Notes: generated from the letters alone by a model not told the origin. DNA of 64,000 nucleotides from Vibrio splendidus (GCF_002873455.1 NZ_MCUN01000012.1:1-64000); one strand, 5' to 3'. Shown: positions 1-9,363, numbered from the stretch's first letter. Made by a program: numbers and translations.

Positions 1-157
1 AACTAGGTTTGCGACAGAACCGTCATTTTTCAAACTCATGAATTTACAAATGTTGTGAACAGCTGATGATTTTTTGGTTTGGTCGTACATAGCAAAAGCA
101 CTTTTGTTGTAAACCTACAACAAAAAATAGACCATGAAGACTCAGGGTGCAAATAAG

Positions 158-200
158 AAAAGAAGCCTGCAATTTATGCGAACATATATTGCAGGCTTCA
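158..200 (-). terminator. Rho-independent terminator of ffs
   Basis: An 11-bp perfect inverted repeat (GAAGCCTGCAA at 162-172 and its complement ending at 199) is followed on the minus strand by a T-rich tract. It sits directly downstream of the 4.5S RNA, so it most likely ends that transcript. Confidence 0.8.
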
Positions 201-204
201 TTAT

Positions 205-312
205 GGGTGGAAGCCCCAGCCACATCCCGGCACACACGTCGCCTGCTGCGGCTGCTCCCTTCCAGGCCTGACCGAGTTCACAAGTTAGTGTTGCGGGAGG
301 ACCAGAGCCTCC
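205..312 (-). ncRNA. ffs: 4.5S RNA of the signal recognition particle
   Basis: Read on the minus strand, this is the bacterial SRP RNA. It has the conserved apical hairpin with the GGAA loop context (CAGGCCTGGAAGGGAGCAG), the asymmetric internal loop that binds Ffh, and pairing 5' and 3' ends (GGAGGCTC at the start, a CCACCC end). The length of about 108 nt is close to the 114 nt of E. coli. The RNA pairs with Ffh to target inner-membrane proteins co-translationally. A plausible sigma70 promoter lies some tens of bases upstream (TTGCAA, 17 bp, AATAAT on the minus strand), consistent with a 5' precursor extension. The link to atl, ybaY and tesB is the same as in E. coli. The exact ends are estimates. 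Confidence 0.93.
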
Positions 313-445
313 ATAGATTCTTTTTCTAAGAGGCTTGCCTCAAAGAGTGATTGGATTATTAAGCATCGCAGCAACCATTGCAAGCTCTTCGACCCTATTT
401 TTGAACAATTGCTGTCTAAGTGCTTATCCTTTATTCAAACCACTA

Positions 446-478
446 GAAAATCGCAGGTAAATTCACCATTGACCTGCG
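446..478 (-). terminator. Probable terminator after the 505-1248 gene
   Basis: A 7-bp perfect stem (CGCAGGT at 452-458, ACCTGCG at 472-478) has a 13-nt loop. On the minus strand it is followed by ATTTTC. It lies 27 bp past the stop of the membrane protein gene. The short U-tract makes it a modest terminator. Confidence 0.55.
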
Positions 479-504
479 TTCTAAAGGCTTGAATTTCTGA
501 GGTG

Positions 505-1248
505 CTAGATATCGATGTCTTCGTTATCTTCGGTGCGAAGGATGTAATCTGTCATCCATGCCGTACCTAACAGGCACAACCAAACCACAAATACCGGGCT
601 TGGAACCTCAATGCTTGGGGTAATCACCAGAGCAGCAAAACCAACCGTTGGCAATGTCCAGCATAATAGCTTATTCCAGCGGAAGGTTTTCAAACGCGTC
701 AGTGTTTCCATCGATGCCATGATGCCCGTTACACACAAAGCAACCAAAGCGGCATAAGGTAAATCGGCCATCCATAATGGAAGTATCAAGCCTAATGACC
801 ACCAGCTGTGTCGGCTGGCTGGCTTAAGATGATTTGCCGCCCACCAAATAACGATGATTGACAAGGTTTGTAGTGTGGTAACCCACGGAACGCCGTCAAG
901 CTTACCTGCTGATTGCGTGACCATAATCCCGACTTGTAGCGTTGCGACGATCAAGCCAGAAATAATGACAACGGACAAACTACTGCGTTTAGAAAAGACC
1001 ACCATAAGCAGTGGGAATAATACCCACGCACTGACAGACAGCGTGATGGGTTGTAAAGGCAGAGTTAAACCATAGACTGTCATGGATGCGAGCAAAGCTA
1101 ATCCTGCGATGCCCCCTTGCGGTAAGATCCATAACGCAGGGATAACCATTGCAAGTACTGGGATATCCCCCTCACTTAAACTGATTGCTCTCGCGCAAAC
1201 AACCGCTAATAATGTGGTGATCAAGAACTGAAACGTTGAAAATACCAT
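505..1248 (-). CDS. Polytopic inner-membrane protein of unknown function
   Basis: A 247-residue, strongly hydrophobic protein with about seven predicted membrane-spanning stretches, starting at the N-terminus and separated by short basic or polar loops (for example KRSS near residue 88 and LKTFRW near residue 188). The C-terminus is acidic (a run of E and D residues). No catalytic or transport motif was recognised. It begins at an ATG preceded by a GGAGAGG-like ribosome site on the minus strand. It is divergent from atl, with about 50 bp between the starts, and has its own terminator. The function is unknown; its position between ffs and atl offers no pathway clue. Confidence 0.75.
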   Translation of the reverse strand: MVFSTFQFLITTLLAVVCARAISLSEGDIPVLAMVIPALWILPQGGIAGLALLASMTVYGLTLPLQPITLSVSAWVLFPLLMVVFSKRSSLSVVIISGLIVATLQVGIMVTQSAGKLDGVPWVTTLQTLSIIVIWWAANHLKPASRHSWWSLGLILPLWMADLPYAALVALCVTGIMASMETLTRLKTFRWNKLLCWTLPTVGFAALVITPSIEVPSPVFVVWLCLLGTAWMTDYILRTEDNEDIDI

Positions 1249-1299
1249 AGCCCTCTCCTTCTACCGATCCGTGGTATTAATGAACTAGGAACTTTTAGT

Positions 1300-1602
1300 A
1301 TGGACCAATTTTTGCCCCAAATCTTTGCTGTGATTCACCAAATTCCATATGGGAAAGTAACAACTTATGGAGACATAGCACGTTTTTCAGGTTTTCCGGG
1401 CTACGCACGCCATGTGGGTAAAGCGTTGGGCAACCTACCAGAAGGTAGCAAACTGCCTTGGTATCGGGTAATCAACAGCAAGGGTGAAATATCTTTAAAG
1501 GGTGATTCGTTCGACCGACAAAAGAAGCATTTGGTTAAAGAAGGGGTTGAGGTGAGTGATGCAGGAAAGATCAAACTCAGAATATACAAATGGCAGCCCT
1601 AG
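1300..1602 (+). CDS. atl: Alkyltransferase-like protein (MGMT homologue lacking the acceptor cysteine)
   Basis: A 100-residue protein covering the DNA-binding fold of O6-alkylguanine-DNA alkyltransferases. The family acceptor motif PCHRV is here PWYRV, with Trp at about residue 54 in place of the reactive Cys. This defines the ATL class (E. coli YbaZ/eATL), which binds O6-alkylguanine and flags it for nucleotide excision repair instead of removing the alkyl group itself. The helix-turn-helix and arginine-finger region (YARHVGKALGNLP) is intact. It is next to a YbaY-type lipoprotein and tesB, as ybaZ is in E. coli. The start follows a weak ribosome site. The role is inferred from the family. 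Confidence 0.9.
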   Translation: MDQFLPQIFAVIHQIPYGKVTTYGDIARFSGFPGYARHVGKALGNLPEGSKLPWYRVINSKGEISLKGDSFDRQKKHLVKEGVEVSDAGKIKLRIYKWQP

Positions 1603-1677
1603 AGCTGCCACTAATCGCTAATTCAACTGGCTAAGTTAAGCCAATCAAGATGCCTTAACAGTGGCATCGATTTCTGA

Positions 1678-2118
1678 TTAACGAACACCAACTAAACGTA
1701 GGTCTGCTTGCTGTGTATTTTCTACATCAGTAATTACTGACTTAATGGTGTCAGTAGTGAAGCGCAGTTTACCGTCAACGTGAATCGTTGCGCGCATGTT
1801 GTAACGGTGGTTAGCTTTAATCTTGTTGTTGTCGTAGTTCAGCTCGAACGCGAACGGTACTTGCTTACCGTCTGTGGTGAACTCTTGAGTTGCGATAATC
1901 GTCGAGGGTGCGTCAGCCAGTGAAATATCTTCTAGCGTAACAGTCACCAAAGCATTCTCTGGCAATGCAATTCTTTCACGGTAGCTTACTGTTCCTGAAA
2001 TCACTTGAGTGTTCTCTGCAACCACTTCCTGAGAAGCGTTTGTTTCTGATGTTGCTTGGCAACCCACAAGTAGGCCAAACGATACTAAAGACGTAATAAG
2101 AATTAGAGCCTTTTTCAT
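1678..2118 (-). CDS. ybaY: YbaY-family outer-membrane lipoprotein
   Basis: A 146-residue precursor with a signal peptide ending in the lipobox LVGC (Cys at about residue 20). It is followed by a Ser/Thr/Asn/Glu-rich linker and a beta-rich domain (ISGTVSYRERIALPENA and VTLEDISLADAP regions) typical of the YbaY family. These are small lipoproteins whose domain also occurs in type III secretion pilotin-like proteins; the cellular role is unsettled. I chose the ATG at 2118, which gives a standard MKKALILITS signal start, over an upstream TTG. It is convergent with atl and divergent from tesB, the arrangement of the E. coli ybaZ-ybaY-tesB cluster. Confidence 0.8.
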   Translation of the reverse strand: MKKALILITSLVSFGLLVGCQATSETNASQEVVAENTQVISGTVSYRERIALPENALVTVTLEDISLADAPSTIIATQEFTTDGKQVPFAFELNYDNNKIKANHRYNMRATIHVDGKLRFTTDTIKSVITDVENTQQADLRLVGVR

Positions 2119-2286
2119 ATTCAATTTCTCTCAACATGTTTGCCGGACTCGGCAAATCTACCCACCAATTATAAGAGAGCTTTCATATTCTGTCTTGAAA
2201 CCCTATGATTTATTGACAGATATCTGACTAAGCTAAATGATTAACACAATAATCTGACATCTATTTTACCAAGAGGCATGCTGGCG

Positions 2287-3180
2287 ATGAGTCAACCTTT
2301 ACAAGAATTATTAAGTTTACTTCAGCTAGAGAAGCTGGAAGAAGGTCTATTCCGCGGGCAAAGTGAGAACCTCGGTCTGCCACAAGTTTATGGTGGTCAA
2401 GTATTAGGGCAAGCGCTTTCTGCGGCTCGTTATACCGTTCAAGACGACCGTAGTGTGCACTCATTCCACAGTTACTTTTTATTTCCTGGCGATCCTGAAA
2501 AACCAATTATTTACGATGTTGAGAACCTAAGAGATGGACGCAGCTTCAGCACTCGCCGTGTGAAAGCTATTCAAAATGGCCGCCCTATTTTCTATCTCAC
2601 GGCTTCTTATCATGGTGATGCTCCAGGCTTTGAGCACCAGATTTCAATGCCTGATATTCCTGGGCCAGAGAACTTTGCATCTGAAACCGAGTTAGCGAGC
2701 CACATTGCGGAGTTCCTACCAGAGAAACTGCGTAAAACCTTCTGTGGTGAAAAGCCGATTGAGATGCGCCCTGTGACTGTTGTGAATCCACTCAATCCTA
2801 AGAAAGCTGAAGCAAAACAGTACCTTTGGGTAAGAGCAAATGGTGCGGTCCCAGACAACCAATTGATTCACCAGTACCTGCTTGCTTACGCATCCGATTG
2901 GGGATTCTTGGTGACGGCACTTCACCCGCATGAGGTTTCGATCATGACACCGAACTTCCAAGTAGCGACGATTGACCACTCTATCTGGTTCCACCGCCCA
3001 TTTAAGATGGATGAATGGCTGCTTTATGCGATTGAAAGCCCAACGGCAGCGAACACTCGTGGCCTAGTTCGCGGCGAAATTTTTAATCAGCAAGGTGAGC
3101 TCGTGGCGACAGCCGTTCAGGAAGGTGTGATGCGTTTTACTAGTAGCGATCAAATAAATAGCGATCAAACGTTGTTTTAA
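2287..3180 (+). CDS. tesB: Acyl-CoA thioesterase II
   Basis: A 297-residue double-hotdog thioesterase that hydrolyses medium- and long-chain acyl-CoA to free acid and CoA in the cytoplasm. It is very similar to E. coli TesB from its first residues (MSQPLQELL, then [18 protein letters not shown] and [11 protein letters not shown]). The conserved HSFHSYFL and [15 protein letters not shown] segments are present, as are the C-terminal hotdog residues around ASDWGFL and [10 protein letters not shown]. The start at 2287 matches the family N-terminus and has AAGAGG 10 nt upstream; an in-frame ATG at 2278 is too close to that site. A strong terminator follows. Confidence 0.95.
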   Translation: MSQPLQELLSLLQLEKLEEGLFRGQSENLGLPQVYGGQVLGQALSAARYTVQDDRSVHSFHSYFLFPGDPEKPIIYDVENLRDGRSFSTRRVKAIQNGRPIFYLTASYHGDAPGFEHQISMPDIPGPENFASETELASHIAEFLPEKLRKTFCGEKPIEMRPVTVVNPLNPKKAEAKQYLWVRANGAVPDNQLIHQYLLAYASDWGFLVTALHPHEVSIMTPNFQVATIDHSIWFHRPFKMDEWLLYAIESPTAANTRGLVRGEIFNQQGELVATAVQEGVMRFTSSDQINSDQTLF

Positions 3181-3204
3181 AAGCCAAAAATAAGTACGAG
3201 CAAA

Positions 3205-3246
3205 CAAAAAGAGAGGCTAGGTTTAACACCTAGCCTCTCTTTTTTA
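3205..3246. terminator. Bidirectional terminator between tesB and the 3287-3952 gene
   Basis: A 12-bp perfect stem (GAGAGGCTAGGT and complement) with a 5-nt loop at 3211-3239 is flanked by A-rich and T-rich tracts. It can therefore terminate tesB rightward and the convergent coiled-coil gene leftward. Confidence 0.9.
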
Positions 3247-3286
3247 AAACACTAACGCAAAGCCGTCACTTAAGAGTGACTAAAAT

Positions 3287-3952
3287 CTATTCTGCTTCTA
3301 ACGTAGGCTCAAACTCGCTTTGCACTCGCGTTTTGATGCCATCTCCGGCATCTCGCAATAGATTAAAGGGTGATAGCACCACACCTTTCACAGCCCCTTC
3401 TGCAGCGTCCTGAGCCAAAGCTCGACTCTTATCTGCCAGCAAATTAGCTTGCACCAAGATGTTTGGCACTTCCGCTCTTAGCATTTCAGATTCAGTAACA
3501 ACAGCGGGGATAGTTTGCTCGCGGTACGATTTACTTTCAGCGAGCATCGGTGGCATGACATCCACACGGTATCGTTTCAGCTCAGTCAATGTTGGTGGGA
3601 TGACATCGGTTCTGACCTGCTCGACTTCCGTTCGAACATTTTTCACTTCATCTAATATCGCAGGGATTTTGTTGTCGACAGATGAAACGGTTTGATTCAC
3701 GTCATCTATCGTCTTTCTGACCTCTTCGACTGTGTTCAAAATTTGAGGAGCAAGCTCACTGACATGTTCAGCAAACGCAAGTAGCTCTTCCACTTTTAGC
3801 CCTTTCGTGAGATCGGATAAATCATCGATAACCTGCGGATAGGTATCGACGATCTCCCCGACTTTATTGGTAAATGAATAGATGGTGTAGCCCAAGAAAA
3901 AAATGGCGACCGCTAATACCAACTGGATTGCGGTAGATACTTTTGCAAACAT
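3287..3952 (-). CDS. Single-pass membrane protein with a repetitive coiled-coil domain
   Basis: A 221-residue protein of unknown function. Residues about 8-27 form one N-terminal transmembrane helix. The rest is a long charged helical region with no recognised catalytic domain. Between about residues 95 and 165 it contains 15-residue units of the pattern (I/M)P-x2-L-x-E-x3-R-x-x-V. Three are consecutive (starting IPPTLTEL, MPPMLAES, IPAVVTES), preceded by a fourth (IPAILDEV) offset by 7 residues. A 15-residue period fits coiled coils with altered supercoil, so the domain may be an extended periplasmic or cytoplasmic rod. It has its own terminator and is not obviously in an operon. Confidence 0.75.
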   Translation of the reverse strand: MFAKVSTAIQLVLAVAIFFLGYTIYSFTNKVGEIVDTYPQVIDDLSDLTKGLKVEELLAFAEHVSELAPQILNTVEEVRKTIDDVNQTVSSVDNKIPAILDEVKNVRTEVEQVRTDVIPPTLTELKRYRVDVMPPMLAESKSYREQTIPAVVTESEMLRAEVPNILVQANLLADKSRALAQDAAEGAVKGVVLSPFNLLRDAGDGIKTRVQSEFEPTLEAE

Positions 3953-4024
3953 GAATAATCCTTTTCTTTATCGCAAAGGCGATGTCTAAACTGAAACGAG
4001 AGGTAGCATAAGATTAGGTTGAGC

Positions 4025-4480
4025 TTAAAGCGGCAACGCTGTCGTGTACTTCAGTGGTTCCATCGCAAAAGTCGACGTCACATTAGATATACCATCAATG
4101 CTATTCACTAAGCGTTTGTAAAAGTCGTCAAAGCACTTCATGTCTTTAACCTGAACCTTCATCATATAATCATATTCCCCAGCCATGCGATAGAACTCCA
4201 TCACTTCTGGAAATTCCGACACAGTATTCACAAAACGACCATACCACTCATGAGAATGATCACTGGTTTTGATCAATACGAACGCGGTAAAGGACAGATC
4301 GAGCTTTTCAGGGTTCAGCAAAGCGACTCTTTTTTCAATGATTCCGTTCTCTTCAAGCCGCTTAAGTCTTTTCCAACAAGGTGTGGTCGTTAGATTGACC
4401 GCTTCAGATATGTCATTCAACGACAACGTACTGTCTTCTTGTAACAACCTTAATATCTTTTTATCTACGGCATCTATCAC
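4025..4480 (-). CDS. decR: Lrp/AsnC-family regulator, DecR (YbaO) type
   Basis: A 151-residue protein with an N-terminal winged HTH ([20 protein letters not shown], residues about 18-38) and a C-terminal RAM/ligand-binding domain ([16 protein letters not shown]). It matches E. coli DecR along its length, including [13 protein letters not shown] and the C-terminal [10 protein letters not shown]. In E. coli DecR responds to cysteine and activates cysteine-degradation genes. Here it is divergent from a PLP enzyme of the cysteine synthase fold, so it probably controls that gene in response to cysteine. An Lrp-like 15-bp box lies in the shared intergenic region. The family call is firm; the regulated target is inferred. 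Confidence 0.88.
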   Translation of the reverse strand: MIDAVDKKILRLLQEDSTLSLNDISEAVNLTTTPCWKRLKRLEENGIIEKRVALLNPEKLDLSFTAFVLIKTSDHSHEWYGRFVNTVSEFPEVMEFYRMAGEYDYMMKVQVKDMKCFDDFYKRLVNSIDGISNVTSTFAMEPLKYTTALPL

Positions 4481-4503
4481 ACTTTCACCAAATCAGTTTT
4501 AAA

Positions 4504-4518
4504 GAGAATAATTTTCTA
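4504..4518. promoter_or_regulatory. Candidate Lrp/DecR-type operator
   Basis: GAGAATAATTTTCTA agrees with the Lrp consensus YAGHAWATTWTDCTR at 13 of 15 positions and contains the dyad AGAA-N5-TTCT. It lies 24 bp upstream of the decR start, in the region shared with the divergent PLP enzyme. The assignment rests on motif and position only. Confidence 0.4.
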
Positions 4519-4627
4519 CAATTTAAGCAAAACAAAGGAAATATGGCAAAGTTTTTCTCCTTATATCTAGCTAAATTATAACCATACCAATTACAAAAAA
4601 TTCCTACTTAGTATCAGGAGAACGCCT

Positions 4628-5695
4628 ATGTGTACTGACCATCAATGGATTAACAACGCGATTCGCAAAATTGAAGCCGATTACCAGCGCTCAGCGGACA
4701 CGCACTTAATCAAGCTCGATCTGCCAAGTGTGGAAGGGATTGATATCTATCTTAAAGATGAAAGTACACACCCAACAGGCTCTTTGAAGCATCGTTTAGC
4801 GCGTTCCCTTTTCCTCTATGCGATTTGTAATGGTTGGGTTGGCCCAGAAACCACGATCATTGAATCTTCATCAGGCAGTACAGCGGTGTCTGAAGCGTAC
4901 TTTGCTCGCCTGCTTGGCCTTCCGTTTATTGCGGTAATGCCAAAATGCACGGCAAAGAAAAAAATTGAGCAGATTGAATTTTACGGCGGCCAAGCGCATC
5001 TCGTTGATCGCTCAGATGAAATCTATGATGAATCTCGTCGTTTAGCCGAAGAGTTGAATGGTCACTATATGGATCAATTTACTTACGCTGAGCGCGCAAC
5101 CGACTGGCGTGGCAACAACAACATTGCCAACTCTATTTTCAACCAGATGAAAATGGAAGATCATCCAGTTCCAGCTTGGGTTGTAATGAGCCCTGGTACT
5201 GGCGGTACTTCAGCAACCATTGGTCGGTTTATTCGCTACCAACAGCATGAAACGAAACTTTGTGTTGTTGACCCTGAAAACTCTGTCTTCCATGAATATT
5301 TCAGAACTGGGAACGCGGACGTCAAAGGCAACACATTTAGCAAAATTGAAGGTATCGGCCGTCCACGAGCGGAGCCTAGCTTTATTTCCGGTGTGATTGA
5401 TGAAATGCGTACAATTCCAGATGCAGCAAGTATCGCTACTACACATTGGTTGTCCGATATTCTCGGTCGCAAAGTTGGCGCATCAACCGGTACTAACATG
5501 TACGGTGTGCTTCAACTCGCAAGTGAAATGAAAGCGCGCGGAGAGAAAGGTTCTATCGTAACTTTGCTTTGCGATAGCGGCGAGCGTTACCTAGATACTT
5601 ACTTCAATGACGAATGGGTAAATCTGAATATTGGTGACTTACAACCGTACACGGCGAAGTTAGAAACTTTCTCGCAAACAGGTGAATTAGCTTAA
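4628..5695 (+). CDS. PLP-dependent cysteine synthase-fold enzyme, probable L-cysteine desulfhydrase
   Basis: A 355-residue fold-type II PLP enzyme. The cofactor lysine lies in the motif [11 protein letters not shown] (about residues 50-60). [15 protein letters not shown] matches the substrate-binding asparagine loop position, and [13 protein letters not shown] is the phosphate-binding glycine loop. It resembles the branch of cysteine synthase-like proteins that degrade cysteine to pyruvate, sulfide and ammonia more than CysK or CysM. Divergent pairing with a DecR-type cysteine-sensing regulator supports a detoxification role. The AGGAG ribosome site is 7 nt upstream of the ATG. Cystathionine beta-synthase or another beta-replacement activity cannot be excluded from sequence alone. 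Confidence 0.78.
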   Translation: MCTDHQWINNAIRKIEADYQRSADTHLIKLDLPSVEGIDIYLKDESTHPTGSLKHRLARSLFLYAICNGWVGPETTIIESSSGSTAVSEAYFARLLGLPFIAVMPKCTAKKKIEQIEFYGGQAHLVDRSDEIYDESRRLAEELNGHYMDQFTYAERATDWRGNNNIANSIFNQMKMEDHPVPAWVVMSPGTGGTSATIGRFIRYQQHETKLCVVDPENSVFHEYFRTGNADVKGNTFSKIEGIGRPRAEPSFISGVIDEMRTIPDAASIATTHWLSDILGRKVGASTGTNMYGVLQLASEMKARGEKGSIVTLLCDSGERYLDTYFNDEWVNLNIGDLQPYTAKLETFSQTGELA

Positions 5696-5720
5696 CCGCA
5701 GAGCAAACACCGACTCCAAA

Positions 5721-5756
5721 ACAAAAGAAGAGCCCTTAATGGACTCTTCTTTTGTT
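5721..5756. terminator. Bidirectional terminator
   Basis: The stem ACAAAAGAAGAG pairs with CTCTTCTTTTGT around a short loop, with A and T tracts inside the stem. It can serve the PLP enzyme gene and the convergent DUF1244 gene. Confidence 0.8.
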
Positions 5757-5787
5757 TGTTCTATTAATCAACCACTATCGAGAAAGA

Positions 5788-6108
5788 TTATTCTGGCTTC
5801 TGCTTCGCTTCAAATGCTGCTAGCTGTTCAGGCGTCGCTTTTGGCTGATGGTTTTGTTTCCACTCATCGTAAGTCATGCCGTATACGCGCTCACGAGCGT
5901 CATCGATATCCAAGTTTAGGCCTTGTTGTTCAGCTTCCGCTTTGTACCACTTGCTGAAACAGTTGCGGCAGAAGCCCGCCAAAATCATAAGGTCGATGTT
6001 CTGCACATCCTTATTACTGTCTAGGTGTGCTAGCAGACGACGGAAGGTTGCTGCATCTAGCTTGTCTTGTTCTTCTTGAGAAAGATCTTTGTATTTAAAT
6101 TCAGCCAC
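5788..6108 (-). CDS. DUF1244 family protein
   Basis: A small soluble protein of 106 residues. It carries the family signature ILAGFCRNCFSKWY (about residues 43-56) followed by ARERVYGMTYDEWK (residues 71-84). The CRNC pair could bind metal, but that is not established. The family is widespread in proteobacteria without an agreed function. It stands alone between two terminators, about 140 bp from the end of the RND efflux operon, which is on the same strand and separated by its own terminator. Confidence 0.85.
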   Translation of the reverse strand: MAEFKYKDLSQEEQDKLDAATFRRLLAHLDSNKDVQNIDLMILAGFCRNCFSKWYKAEAEQQGLNLDIDDARERVYGMTYDEWKQNHQPKATPEQLAAFEAKQKPE

Positions 6109-6168
6109 TTTACTTTCCTTTATTCGATTTATTGTATTAATTTATTGAGCTCTGTTTGTTATACAAAA

Positions 6169-6204
6169 AAAGCCTGCAATTCGCTAGGAGCAAACGCAGG
6201 CTTT
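6169..6204 (-). terminator. Terminator of the RND efflux operon
   Basis: AAAGCCTGC at the left and GCAGGCTTT at the right form a 9-bp stem. On the minus strand it is followed by a TTTTTT tract, about 45 bp after the stop of the permease gene. Confidence 0.85.
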
Positions 6205-6249
6205 TCAATATTGTTACACTATTCCATGTTCATTAGCCGTACGTGCTCA

Positions 6250-9200
6250 TTAACCGTGACTGCTTCTGCCCACGTTGTCATGGCTCAGCTCTTTGTTAAG
6301 AACCGCTTCCACATGGCCTGGAGAACGAGTTGATCCAGAAATCAGTCGATACATCGCTGGGATGACGAACAGAGTAACCAAAGTTGCAAAGCCCATACCA
6401 AAGAAGATAACGGTACCCACAGCCACTCGGCTTTCGTAACCCGCGCCCGTTGAAGTAATCAATGGGATTGCACCGGCTAGTGTGGTGAACGCCGTCATCA
6501 AGATTGGACGTAAACGTCGAGCCGAAGCATCAATGATCGCCTTTTCAAACTCAATGCCACGGTCACGAAGTTGGTTAGCAAACTCCACAATCAAGATACC
6601 GTTTTTGGTCACCATACCGATCAACATGATCATACCAATCTGGCTGTAGACGTTAAGACCTTGACTCATCAGGACTAGGCCTAAGAAACCACCGAAGATA
6701 CCCATAGGTACGGTGAACATCACCACTAACGGGTTGATGAAGCTTTCAAACTGAGCAGCCAGTACCAAGTAAGCTACCAGCATTGCCAAAGCAAACACCA
6801 CCAGGATACTGGATTGGTTCTCTTTAAAGTCTTTTGACTCACCAGAATAGCTTACCGAGATATCGCCTGGCAGTTGGTCGATTGCTTGCTCGTCAAGGAA
6901 ATCCAATGCATCACCTAGCGTGTAGCCTTCCATCAGGTTCGCTTTGATGGTCACCGACTTTTGCTTATTGTAGTGCGATAGGCGAATTGACGATGCCACT
7001 TCTTCAATGTGCGTCAACGTATCTAGCGTGACTAACTCACCAGACTGAGTTCGCATGTAGATTTGGCTTAAGTCATTCGCGTTATTGAAGCTGTTTTCAT
7101 CACCACGCAAGTAAACATCGTACTCTTCACCGCGGTCAACGAAGGTGGTTTCACTGCGGCCGCCAAGCATGATTTCTAACGTATCTGAAATATCAGAGAC
7201 ACTAACACCCAATTCGGCAGCACGTTGCTTGTCTACCGTGACGACTAACTCAGGCGTTTTCTCAGAGTAATCGATATCTGCACCTTCCATGATTGGAGAG
7301 TCTTCAGCCGCTTGCTTTAATAGCTCGCCCCATTTTTGGAGTTCCGTGTAATCAGAACCACCTAAAACGAATTGCACAGGCTCACTGGAACCACCTTTGA
7401 AGCCCGGCATGAACGGGAATACACGCACATCTGGAATACCATTCAAAGATTTACGAACTTCGTTCAATGCTTCCTGAGCGGTCTCTTCACGTTCGTCCCA
7501 ATCTTCCAAGATCATGATAACGAAGCCCGTTTGATCACCCGCATTACCACCAAACGCTGGTGATTGGATGCTGAATGACTTCAAGAAGCCTTGACCAAGC
7601 AATGGCATTAGGCGTTCTTCAACGATGTCCATATTGGCAGACATACGGTTATAACTGGTTGCATCAGCGCCACGAACAAACGCAAAGATAACACCACGGT
7701 CTTCTTGCGGAGTCAGTTGCGAAGGCACTTGTTGCATCAAACCATAGCTACCGCCCATACACGCAAGAATGATAACCGGAGCTGCCCAACGCCAATTTAG
7801 AGCACGGCGCAATACCGCTTTGTATCCAGTTTCTAGCTTGCCAAACACACGCTCTACAAATTGATTGAAGCGATTTGGTTTCACGTTCGCTTTCAGAATC
7901 TTACTACCCAGAACCGGCGTTAGCGTTAATGCCACAACAGACGAGAAGATCACTGACATCGCGAGCAATACAGAAAACTCGGTAAACAAGAGACCTACCA
8001 TGCCATCCATAAACGAGATTGGCAGGAATACCATCACCAATACAAGCGTTGTTGCGATTACCGCGAATCCTACTTCACGTGTACCTTTATAAGCCGCAAG
8101 CAATGGCGATTCACCACGTTCAATATGGTGGAAAATGTTCTCAACCACCACGATCGCATCATCGACCACCAAACCAATCGACAGGATAAGTGCCATCAAG
8201 GTGATTAGGTTAATGGAGAAGCCGAAGTAGTACGCCGCAATAAACGACGAGATCAGAGAGACAGGTACCGTTACCGCTGGAATAAGTGTTGCACGTGCTT
8301 GACCAATAAAGACGTAAAGCACGAGGATAACCAAGCCACCGGTAATAAAGAGTGTGCTGTAAACTTCTGAGATCGAACGGTCGATAAAGACTGTTGAGTC
8401 ATAGTCGACAGCCAAACGAGTACCATCTGGCAAGAACTTTTGAATTGCTTCGACTTCTTTATGGACTAAGTCAGCTACCTCAAGTGGGTTCGCATCTGAC
8501 TGAGGTACAATACCCATACTAACGTTAACAACGCCGTCACTCTTAAAGGTCGAGTTCTCGTTTTCTGCGCCAATGTACACATCCGCTACGTCTTTCAAGT
8601 AGATTGGCGTGTTATCAGAAGCACGTTTTACCACTAGGTATTCGAAATCTTCCGCTTCTGTGTAAGAACGAGCGGTACGAACCGACATCACAATCGCATC
8701 GTTACGTACTTCACCACCCGGGCTTTCAATGTTCTCACTGTTTAACGCAGAGGTGATGTCCGAGGTAGTAACGCCACGACCTGCCATCTGCGCAGGTTTC
8801 AGCTTCACGTACATGACTTTGTACAAGCCACCCGAGATATCCACCGAGCTCACACCTGAGATCAAACTAAAGCGGTCAATCAACACACGTTCGGTGTAAT
8901 CGGTTAACTGCGTTCGGTCCATCTCCGTCGAGCTTAAGTTGATGTAGACCGAGGCTTCACCACTACCATTATTCTTATAAACAATCGGGTCATCGGCTTC
9001 ATCTGGCAATGAACGCTGAGCACGGGCCACAGCATCACGCACATCACTGACACCCGTATTGAGGTCGTAACCAAGCTCAAAGGTTATCGTGATACGCGAC
9101 ATACCATTACGCGTTGTGGATTCGATCTCATCAATGCCACTGATGCCGGATAACTGGTCTTCAAGATTGGAGGTTATTTGGCTTTCAATGATGGTGGCAG

Positions 9201-9363
9201 AAGCACCCTCATAACGAGTACTGATCGATACCACTGGGCTTTCAATATCTGGCATCTCACGAACCGCGAGCTTATTGAAAGAGACAATACCAAACACGAC
9301 CAAGAGCAGGCTCAATACGACAGCCGCTACTGGTCTCTTTACAGAAACATCAGATAACAACAT
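6250..9363 (-). CDS. RND-family efflux pump, inner-membrane permease
   Basis: A 1037-residue HAE-1 type RND transporter with the full two-fold architecture: a TM helix at residues about 10-30, a large periplasmic loop, a TM bundle, a second loop and a second TM bundle. The proton-relay aspartates are in GLVVDDAIVVVENI (about residues 395-410). The length is normal. It exports toxic or amphipathic compounds by proton antiport and needs the adaptor encoded just upstream and a TolC-type channel encoded elsewhere. The adaptor stop and the permease start overlap as TAATG, indicating translational coupling. It may correspond to one of the V. cholerae Vex pumps (VexH-like), but I cannot fix the orthologue or substrate. 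Confidence 0.93.
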   Translation of the reverse strand: MLLSDVSVKRPVAAVVLSLLLVVFGIVSFNKLAVREMPDIESPVVSISTRYEGASATIIESQITSNLEDQLSGISGIDEIESTTRNGMSRITITFELGYDLNTGVSDVRDAVARAQRSLPDEADDPIVYKNNGSGEASVYINLSSTEMDRTQLTDYTERVLIDRFSLISGVSSVDISGGLYKVMYVKLKPAQMAGRGVTTSDITSALNSENIESPGGEVRNDAIVMSVRTARSYTEAEDFEYLVVKRASDNTPIYLKDVADVYIGAENENSTFKSDGVVNVSMGIVPQSDANPLEVADLVHKEVEAIQKFLPDGTRLAVDYDSTVFIDRSISEVYSTLFITGGLVILVLYVFIGQARATLIPAVTVPVSLISSFIAAYYFGFSINLITLMALILSIGLVVDDAIVVVENIFHHIERGESPLLAAYKGTREVGFAVIATTLVLVMVFLPISFMDGMVGLLFTEFSVLLAMSVIFSSVVALTLTPVLGSKILKANVKPNRFNQFVERVFGKLETGYKAVLRRALNWRWAAPVIILACMGGSYGLMQQVPSQLTPQEDRGVIFAFVRGADATSYNRMSANMDIVEERLMPLLGQGFLKSFSIQSPAFGGNAGDQTGFVIMILEDWDEREETAQEALNEVRKSLNGIPDVRVFPFMPGFKGGSSEPVQFVLGGSDYTELQKWGELLKQAAEDSPIMEGADIDYSEKTPELVVTVDKQRAAELGVSVSDISDTLEIMLGGRSETTFVDRGEEYDVYLRGDENSFNNANDLSQIYMRTQSGELVTLDTLTHIEEVASSIRLSHYNKQKSVTIKANLMEGYTLGDALDFLDEQAIDQLPGDISVSYSGESKDFKENQSSILVVFALAMLVAYLVLAAQFESFINPLVVMFTVPMGIFGGFLGLVLMSQGLNVYSQIGMIMLIGMVTKNGILIVEFANQLRDRGIEFEKAIIDASARRLRPILMTAFTTLAGAIPLITSTGAGYESRVAVGTVIFFGMGFATLVTLFVIPAMYRLISGSTRSPGHVEAVLNKELSHDNVGRSSHG

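Noticed and set aside
102..125. TTTTGTTGTA / TACAACAAAA inverted repeat near the left edge
   Set aside because: Low-GC stem with no adjacent gene to terminate in view; not enough to call a feature.
147..329. 60-codon open frame on the plus strand
   Set aside because: It is antisense to the 4.5S RNA and its terminator; the frame is a by-product of the RNA gene.
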